From assembly GCA_027943335.1 (NCBI GenBank), contig BSBK01006386.1:434001-498000 (forward strand): a DNA stretch of 64,000 bases, given 5' to 3'. Shown here one piece after another: positions 57,484 to 64,000 of this stretch. A model generated the notes under the pieces. The model was not told the origin of the DNA. It made no database searches and saw nothing but the letters and a program-made list of their open reading frames with translations. The position numbers and the translations under genes were made by a program. Position 1 is the first letter of the stretch. Each line of letters starts with the position of its first letter. Source of the stretch: Chamaecyparis obtusa. Its lineage: Eukaryota; Streptophyta; Pinopsida; Cupressales; Cupressaceae.

Positions 57484-57770
57484 GAAATAATGTGTGTATC
57501 ACATTGTTTCAAAGAAAATTTCAAGCATTTTTGCCCCTGCCCCTGACAATGTCTCAGATGACCTATGCATGCCCCCTCGAGAGATTGATTGACAAAAAAG
57601 ATTATTTGAATGTTTATTGGATTTGTATGTTTTTATTTTTATTTTATAGTTTTGTTTTGTTGTGCAATCAATCTCACGAAAGAACAATAGAAAAGATGGA
57701 GGAAAACAAGGTGGAATGGAAGAAAAATGGCAGATAGGGTCCACACACCAAGCATATAGGGTCCACAGGC

Positions 57771-57778
57771 TATAAATA
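57771..57778 (+). promoter_or_regulatory. TATA box of the antisense PMD gene
   Basis: TATAAATA on the plus strand, 91 bp before the ATG at 57862. The spacing leaves a leader of about 55-60 nt rich in AGAG. It lies only 300 bp inside the 3' LTR and points away from it. Confidence 0.6.
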
Positions 57779-57861
57779 GGGCTTAGGGGTCTACAATAGG
57801 CTCATTGTGCACAGTTGTTATTGTTAGATTAGAGCGTGAGAGAGAGAAGAGCAGAGCTGCC

Positions 57862-60749
57862 ATGATGTCATTTCCCTTGTTGGATCAATGCTTCGAGAGA
57901 GTCAAACGCTTCCAGCGACCACCTGATTCGGGTGAACCGGTAGGTGACTCAATCTTGCTTTGTGATTTTATGATTTGAGGCATGTTAGATTAGATTTGTA
58001 GCATGTTTAGGGTAGATGAAATGGTAGATTATATTAGAAAATTTTTAGTTTTCTAGGCGGAGGACGGATACGTAGTTTCGGTGCACCAATGCGCAGAAAC
58101 TTTCGACATTTACGCATAAATTTTAAGTTTTTGCGCATTCATTAATAATAGTGGTGCATTCATACTATAGAAATGTAAGTGTTGCGCAAGTATGTAATAA
58201 AAGTGCGCATATGTGAAAACCTACGCATTCGTGAGGAATTATTGCGCAAATATCCAACAAAACTGTGCAAATGTAAAAAGCTGCGCAAATGTTAAATAAT
58301 GTTGCACATACATGATAAAATGTTGCACATCTATTTTAGGTGGTAGAATGTGGTGAAAATAGATAGTCAATTAGGTCAAACTTGATGTCGATAAGCCGAT
58401 TGGATCTGTCGGCATTTGAATATAATCGATTTGATCAAGATAGGCAACATTGTAGCATGTTCGCTAGTTAACCAGTCTTGAACATAGATAATTGATAGAA
58501 TCATCTATTGAAACATGTGATAAGAACATGTTTATATTTGATATGATAGGATAAATAGATTGATAAATCAGTTTATCAAAATCTGATAGGTTGATTGTTT
58601 TTTGACTTGAATAGGAGGATATCACAGATAGTCTGATGTCACGGGAGAGATACCCTATGACTCAGAATTTGAGACCGGCGTTGTCAGAGATAGATAGACT
58701 ATTGATTAGAGCGTCTGGATTATATTATGTGATTTACACACTTGAGATTCAGGTGAATCTAAGTATGATGATAGCATTAGTAGAGTGATGGCACTCAGAG
58801 ACGAGTACCTTCCATCTTTTGACAGGGGAGATGACAGTTACATTAGAGGATGTATATCACATCCTCTGTCTTCCCATCACAGGCGAGCTGGTATAGTATG
58901 ATGGACATGGCGGAGTTACGGAGTGCAGAGCCATCTTCAGTGATGATGATATAGAGGATGGAGAGATCAGCTAGGAGGATATGGTTGACTTGTATGATCC
59001 TTTACCAGTAGTGCTAGCAGGAGTGATAGGGGGATTTGTATGCCTTGATTGTAGATCACATGGATTTGCAGTTGGATGGGGCTGCACATTATAGTGGATG
59101 ATGGAGGGGACACGATATGCTTGGGGGGTGTGTTTGTTAGCACATCTTTATCATGACATGCATCAGGTGGTGTACCATAGGGGTGCATCATTATCAGTAG
59201 GTGTGACACTGCTCCATGTTTGGGCATGGGAGCATATTGTAGTCACTCGACCAGTGGCTATTAGATTTTGGGGTGCAGGGTAGCCCTATATTCATTTATA
59301 CTCCTCAGTTTTGTCTTAGGCAAAATTGGGCCATGTAGAGTTTTGGCGGTACACTTTTGATACATTGGACACAATGACATGGAGACCCTACCTAGGATGT
59401 GAGCCATGGGATGATGAGTGGAAGTTTGGTTTTTGTTTTGAGTCACGGTGGTTGATAGGATGGACACCATTTATCATTGAGCAACAGTTGGTTAGTCGGG
59501 TCCTGCGACAGTTTGGTAGGATACAGGGCATGCCGTAGGGAGTGACAAAGCATGCTCGCACACATTAGGAGAGATGAGATTGGGGGCCATGGCATCATTT
59601 GATGTAGCTTGGTAGGAGTTTTTGGATGCCCCATTTCAGGCATGGTCGATGAGACTGACGATGGTAGACCCAGGGATGACTGCTAAGTTGGAGTAGTTTT
59701 TGAGGGATTTTCCAGTTTCGTAGATTACAGATCCAGCAGTGAGGCCTCCAGAGAGAGATTCGACAGAGAGACGATGGGGGAGACTCTGAGGAAGAGATAG
59801 ATGTGGATGAGGGAGACGAGGTGGTGGTGATGGTGGAGGAGATGGAGGGAGAGGGGATAGAGCAAGACCTCAGATGAGAGGAGGTGGTGTGAGGTCGAGA
59901 GGACTGATGCCACCACTAGCTAGACAAGGATGGAGACAGCCTCTAGCACAGCTAGCTGTAGGAGTGCCACTACAGGTACCAGTCCCTCTGACATAGATTC
60001 TAGTTGCCCCAGTATAGAGACCAATGACATAGATATAGGTGCCACAGGTACAGAGGCAGGGATAGAATGAGGTAGATGTTTTATTGGCCCAGGGCGGTGG
60101 GGTACAGGGTGGTTAGGTGCAGGATGACAGACAAGATGAGCCTGATGCTGAGATGCCAGATGTACAGGCACAGGATGAGCCAGCTGATATGGACATCAGG
60201 GGATATGATCCCTATCTATAAAGAGACGCTACAGAGGAGGAGCCAGATATTGATGCACTGCTAGTTAGACTAGCAGTTACATAGGTATAGGCAGACTGGG
60301 TGCCAGGTCTAGAGAGATAGATAGAGAGGGTAGAGGGCTAGATAGATGTCCTGAGACATGAGTGGGATGCAATGATTGATAGACTCAGGGAGTCTGAGAT
60401 GCTACTAGATGAGTTATAGAGGATAGAGGACCTAGGTCCACATGGAGATATCATGAGAGCCATGATACATGCTGGGAAGGAGATATCCTACTGGCGAGAG
60501 GCATACAGACAGGCAGTCCCAAGGGATCAGTGGATCAAGAGTTATAGGGAGAGCTTAGTGGTGATCAGGATGGTAGTGCATGAAAAAGGAGCACTAGCTG
60601 GTGGAGAGGGTGTGTCATCATGCCCTCTGAGAGCACCGATAGGTTCAGGAGGTCAGGGTGGATCCTCAGCATCATGGAGTTCAGTAGCACAGGGCCACAT
60701 TGCATCCCATAGACAGCGGCAGATAGAGTCTGGAGGCAGTGGTTCATAG
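57862..60749 (+). pseudogene. Plant mobile domain (PMD, aminotransferase-like) gene, antisense cargo of element U
   Basis: Exon 1: ATG 57862 to 57939 (26 codons), then splice donor GTAGGT. Intron 57940-58614 ends in TTGAATAG. Exon 2 starts 58615 in the same phase and stays in one frame to about 59540: T-F-H-L-L-T-G-E-M-T-V-T-L-E-D-V, then L-L-H-V-W-A-W-E-H-I, then R-V-L-R-Q-F-G-R, the hallmarks of PMD proteins. A frame change (59540-59590) leads to the C-terminal part: R-G-G-G-rich linker, Gln-rich block, acidic block and helix, ending at 60749. I count about 20 TAG, 3 TGA and 1 TAA in frame, mostly at expected Gln codons. PMD proteins of plants act in gene silencing and development; here it is dead cargo. 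Confidence 0.8.
58090..58329 (+). repeat. 21-bp-phased TGCGCA array inside the PMD intron
   Basis: TGCGCA or a one- or two-base variant starts at 58090, 58111, 58132, 58153, 58183, 58204, 58222, 58243, 58264, 58282, 58303 and 58324. Spacings are 21 (eight times), 18 (twice) and 30 (once), all multiples of three. The bases between copies are loosely similar (AAATGTNAAA). Confidence 0.85.
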
Positions 60750-62714
60750 ATGTTGAGAGAGCATTGTATACACTATTGTACCATTATGATTCATTATATC
60801 ATTATATTTTGACTTGATGGACACTGACTATGGACACATTGTTATTGATTTATATCATTAGACATTCAGATAGTTTTGTTGTTTTATGGACTTTATATGA
60901 TGGATGCTATATGATTGACTCTATATATATACAGTGATGTAGTTCTATCATGATTTTCTTTGATGATTTATATACATGTGCGTACTGACATATGCAGGAT
61001 GTGATGATTTACTTTAATATGCATAGAATGTATGTCTTAGAATGCAAAATGATTTATATCCGATTTGATATTTTTGATGCTTAATGGTTAATAATCATAT
61101 GATGGTGATATAAATGCATGTCTTAAATGAGTTTACTAATGCTATGTGATTATCAATGCAATGTTGTGATCAACAATGTGGATAATGGATAATAAATAAA
61201 TGATGTAAATGAATGATAATGTATAATAAATGAATGATGAAAAATGCATATCATGAATAATAAATGAATGATATAAAATGCATATAATGAATAATAAATG
61301 ATAGTGTAATGTAAATGATATCTAATGTAATAAATGATAATGTACCTAAGATGATTGAATGTAATAACTGATAACATGATAAAAGAAAATGAGATGAAAT
61401 GATAGCTATAATAAATGATCAAATTATATATAAATGAACACTCCTAATGAATATGTTTGGTTGTCCAAATGTCCTCAACTTAAATAACAATGTATCTGAC
61501 ACAAGAAGAATAGACTAAGAGAACAGATAACCTAATAAGAAAGGTAACCTATAAATCTCTATAAAAGGAGCACTGATATGTAATTCATGAACTATTTAAA
61601 TGAAATGCAATATGAAATGAATGTATCTCCACAACTTTAGGTAACATCTTAGAACTTCATAATAACTAGAACTTGAGTTTCATCATTGAGCTTGTTATGT
61701 TGCAAGAAAATGCAAGCATCATGGTATAATTAAACCAAGATGACCTGAGCACTTTTTGCATGGAGTTTAATATTGCAAACTTGACAAGCATCTAGGTATA
61801 ATTGAACCAAGATGACCTGAGTTTTGTTTGCATAACAGACAAGGAATATTCCCCCCCTCCACCAGGGAACAAATATTTGGAGTCGAGGTATGCGATGGCG
61901 TATCACCATAAATAGTATTTGCAGAGCAACATGATTTGCATGTTGTCAATACTATGAAATGGATGAAGGCACTTATACACAAACACCCCAATTACTTGTT
62001 TCTTCAATTTCATTAGAAAATACCCCACAAATAGCAATCAAAGAAAATACCATGCCCCATCCTGGCTATTCTAATCAATGACAAATAGGAGTTTCAAACT
62101 CATGTCAAAGATATCCTGGAATAGCATAGGAAACATGATAACAATGAAATCTAGATATGAATGCATAATTTATAACAAATCATTCTAACATGCCTGCCAT
62201 GAATATACATTTTCTTTTGCCAAAAAGATTGATTTAGGATATGTTGATCAGTTCAAGTGATGATGTATAGTCAAGTTGTATAGATAAGAAGTCACGAATA
62301 AAAGGATAAATCATAGATTCTGATTCAACATGAAGATACCATTGTGAAAGAGCATTTGATCGCGTATGCTTTTCCTGGTGAGAATAACTCCATTTTTTCC
62401 TCTAAGAGTCATGACTATCATAGATCCACTTCCCAAACTAGGTCGAGGACATGCCCCCAGCTAGGTGACGGACTGACTTATTAGGGATGAAGAAAGACGC
62501 AATCAAGACTAGGATGAAGACCATGACAAAAGATCAAGCTATGATGTGATTTTATTACGGATAGATACAATGGATGGTGTATGAACTGACCATTTTATTA
62601 TGATATATACATAGTGGGGACAAGGATTGAGTAACCACTTTATTGTGGATATATATAATGAATAGACACACTAGAAGAATCCTAATAGATAGAGGAGCTA
62701 ACTTGTCACACATA
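60750..62714. other. Non-coding stretch between PMD gene and integrase end
   Basis: No gene seen. 61150-61330 is a degenerate AATAAATGAATGATA repeat, and the ORF reading Ile-Tyr-His across it is an artefact. 61722-61830 holds two copies of a ~70-bp unit containing GGTATAATT-x-AACCAAGATG ACCTGAG. A minus-strand GGGGGCATGT near 62450 corresponds to the GGGGGCATGA near 42466 in element B. Confidence 0.55.
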
Positions 62715-62737
62715 GCGCCTATTTCCAGGTTTTCACC
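62715..62737 (-). promoter_or_regulatory. Conserved post-integrase motif of element U
   Basis: Minus strand reads GGTGAAAACCTGG then AAATAGGCGC, matching the four copies in element B. As there, an A-rich tract (minus, 62738-62815) lies beside it, here between integrase stop and motif. Function unknown. Confidence 0.7.
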
Positions 62738-62853
62738 ATATGCTTTTATTGCAATTTTGTTTTCTTTTGATTTTGTGATTTTTTTATATTTTTGATTATT
62801 TTTATTTACAGAATATATATATAGACTATATACATGCCCCTTACATTGAGATT

Positions 62854-64000
62854 TTAGGGATAGAACTTCTTGAGATGGATGTTGTTAAGAGGTTCATCCA
62901 AGGGATCCCCTTCAGGTGTTGATAACTGATAGGCTCTAGAACCATAAACTGCTATAATCATAAAAGGTCCTAACTAATTAGGTTTGAACTTGCCCTTTTT
63001 TTCACGGTGTTGTTGATTCTTTGGATTTTCTCGAAGGACTAAGTCACCCAACTGAAAGTCTCTGATCTTTACCTTGCTATTGTATTGACAGGACATACGC
63101 TGCTGATAAACTTTCAAATGATCATAGGCTCACTGACGGTGTTCATCTAGGAGTTCTAATTTAGTCAGGCATGCAACTCTATACTCTTCATCAGGAATTA
63201 AATCTCTAAGAGTAACATGAAGTGAAGGCAACTCGACCTCGAGGGGAAAGAATGCTTTAGATCCATAGACTAGGGAGTATGGAGTGGCTCTAGTAGGAGT
63301 ATAGATGGAGGTGAGATAAGCCCATAAGGCTGGATTAAGTTGGAGATGCCAGTCACAGCCAGCGTCATTGACAGTCTTTTGTAGGATTTTAACAATTGTT
63401 TTGTATGACACCTCAGCTTGGCCATTTCCTTGAAGATAGTAGATGGTGGAATAGTTGTGGGTGATGTGGAATTTGGCGCACAAGTCATCCATGTCTTGGT
63501 TTTGAAATTGTTTCCCATGATTAGTGATAAGATACATAGGTATACCATATCTTCAAATGATATAGTTTAAGATAAACATGGAAATTTGTTTCCCTGTGGT
63601 GGTAATTAATGGAATGGCCTCAATCCATTTAGTGAAGTATTCTATGGCAGTGAGAATCTATTTGTGACCGTTAGAAGATGGAGGGTTGATAGCACCCATG
63701 AGGTCGAGTCCCCACCGACTGAATGGAAAAGTAGTTGTAAAAGGATGTAACTCTTGAGCTGGAGCATGGATAAGGTTTCCATGTATCTAACATTTCTTAT
63801 AGGCCCTAGCAAAATGAAAGGAGTCTGCTTCCATGGTAGGCCAATAATAACCCATATGCATGAGTTTCTTAGCCAAAGAGGGACCACTCGAATGTGTCCC
63901 AAAAATACCCTCATGTACATCACGTAAGGAAAGTTGAGCTTCATCATGTTCGAGACATCATAGGAGAGTACCATCAAAACCTCACCGATAAAGCGTGTCG
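62854..64000 (-). pseudogene. Integrase of element U (C-terminal end intact, triad lost)
   Basis: One minus-strand frame from the window edge to TAA 62854-62856, without frameshift. Zinc domain: H (V-H-E-G), H (G-T-H-S), first Cys changed to Tyr (A-Y-K-K-C), second Cys kept. Core: first Asp is Glu (T-A-I-E-Y-F), second is Asn (I-T-N-H-G), third Glu kept (Q-A-E-V-S). Stops at Trp (H-K-stop, P-N-stop), Arg and Gln positions. The open piece 63537-63130 and the end with G-D-L-V-L-R-E-N-P-K-N-Q-Q resemble element B closely. Confidence 0.88.

Larger units (their letters stand above)
56301..64000 (-). mobile_element. Element U: Tat-like Ty3/gypsy (minus), 3' half, with antisense PMD cargo
   Basis: On the minus strand: integrase (64000-62854), an A-rich tract and the GGTGAAAACCTGG motif, a 5.4-kb 3' region, PPT (57483-57470) and 3' LTR (57469-56301). 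gag, PR, RT and the 5' LTR lie beyond the window. The integrase is closest in motif content to that of element B. The 3' region carries an oppositely oriented gene with a plant mobile domain. Confidence 0.85.

Noticed and set aside
58615..60749. TAG read as Gln (codon reassignment) in the PMD gene
   Set aside because: Nuclear plant DNA; CAG-to-TAG deamination plus a frameshift explains it, and other elements show the same decay.
61153..61422. Ile/Tyr/His-rich minus-strand ORF
   Set aside because: Low-complexity AATAAATGAATGATA repeat in the complement.
63642..63977. Minus-strand ORF of 111 codons
   Set aside because: Different frame from the clear integrase frame over the same bases; a shadow.

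Overview
The window is nuclear DNA of a seed plant with a large, repeat-rich genome. A gymnosperm is my best guess, because the elements are old, deeply nested and many-stop-ridden, but nothing here proves it. I recognise no intact host gene, no rRNA, no tRNA and no CRISPR array. Almost everything is LTR retrotransposon in various stages of decay. Two Ty3/gypsy groups are present (Tat-like and chromovirus) together with Ty1/copia. Reading frames are recovered by following domain order across stops and frameshifts. Most stops sit where the family has Gln, Trp or Arg, as expected from cytosine deamination of methylated DNA.

Layout. 1-9809: Tat-like gypsy element A (+), with gag, protease, an extra RNase H placed BEFORE RT, RT, degenerate RNase H and integrase. 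A 31-bp tandem repeat and seven long near-perfect hairpins lie between integrase and the 3' LTR. Element A sits inside the RT of a copia element whose remaining RT, RNase H and 3' LTR occupy 9810-about 13350. 13.3-15.4 kb: unassigned, AT-rich, with two ORF remnants. 15.4-20.7 kb: minus-strand chromovirus material (a long LTR, then an LTR fragment, chromodomain and integrase), joined head to head at 20710/20711 with a 104-bp plus-strand RT scrap. 20.8-25.9 kb: a 0.45-kb direct duplication, microsatellites and AT-rich sequence. 25942-30229: plus-strand chromovirus with a large 5' deletion. Its 3' LTR was hit by element B.

Element B (30235-45115, +) is structurally complete: 983-bp LTRs, AACTT target duplication, PBS, PPT, and gag-PR-(G-patch-like)-RT-RH-aRH-INT. 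It is coding-dead. By hand count its LTRs differ at about 39 positions, near 4 %. Then follow a solo LTR with a perfect CTACT duplication (45947-46998), an LTR scrap, a copia gag-PR-INT-RT fragment (49.0-51.1 kb) cut at 51120, and an unassigned unit with a roughly 700-codon Pro/Ser-rich reading frame ending in a G-patch-like motif (53160-55315).

56301-64000 is the 3' half of a third Tat-like element (U, minus): LTR, PPT, and integrase at the right edge. Between integrase and PPT it carries, on the opposite (+) strand, a decayed gene with its own TATA box, a short first exon, an intron and a plant mobile domain (PMD) exon. That intron holds a 21-bp-phased TGCGCA array. The most notable signals are the relocated RNase H and hairpin array of A, the antisense intron-containing PMD cargo gene of U, the G-patch-like motifs, and recurring arrays of CGCA-type motifs about 21 bp apart in non-coding parts of several elements.
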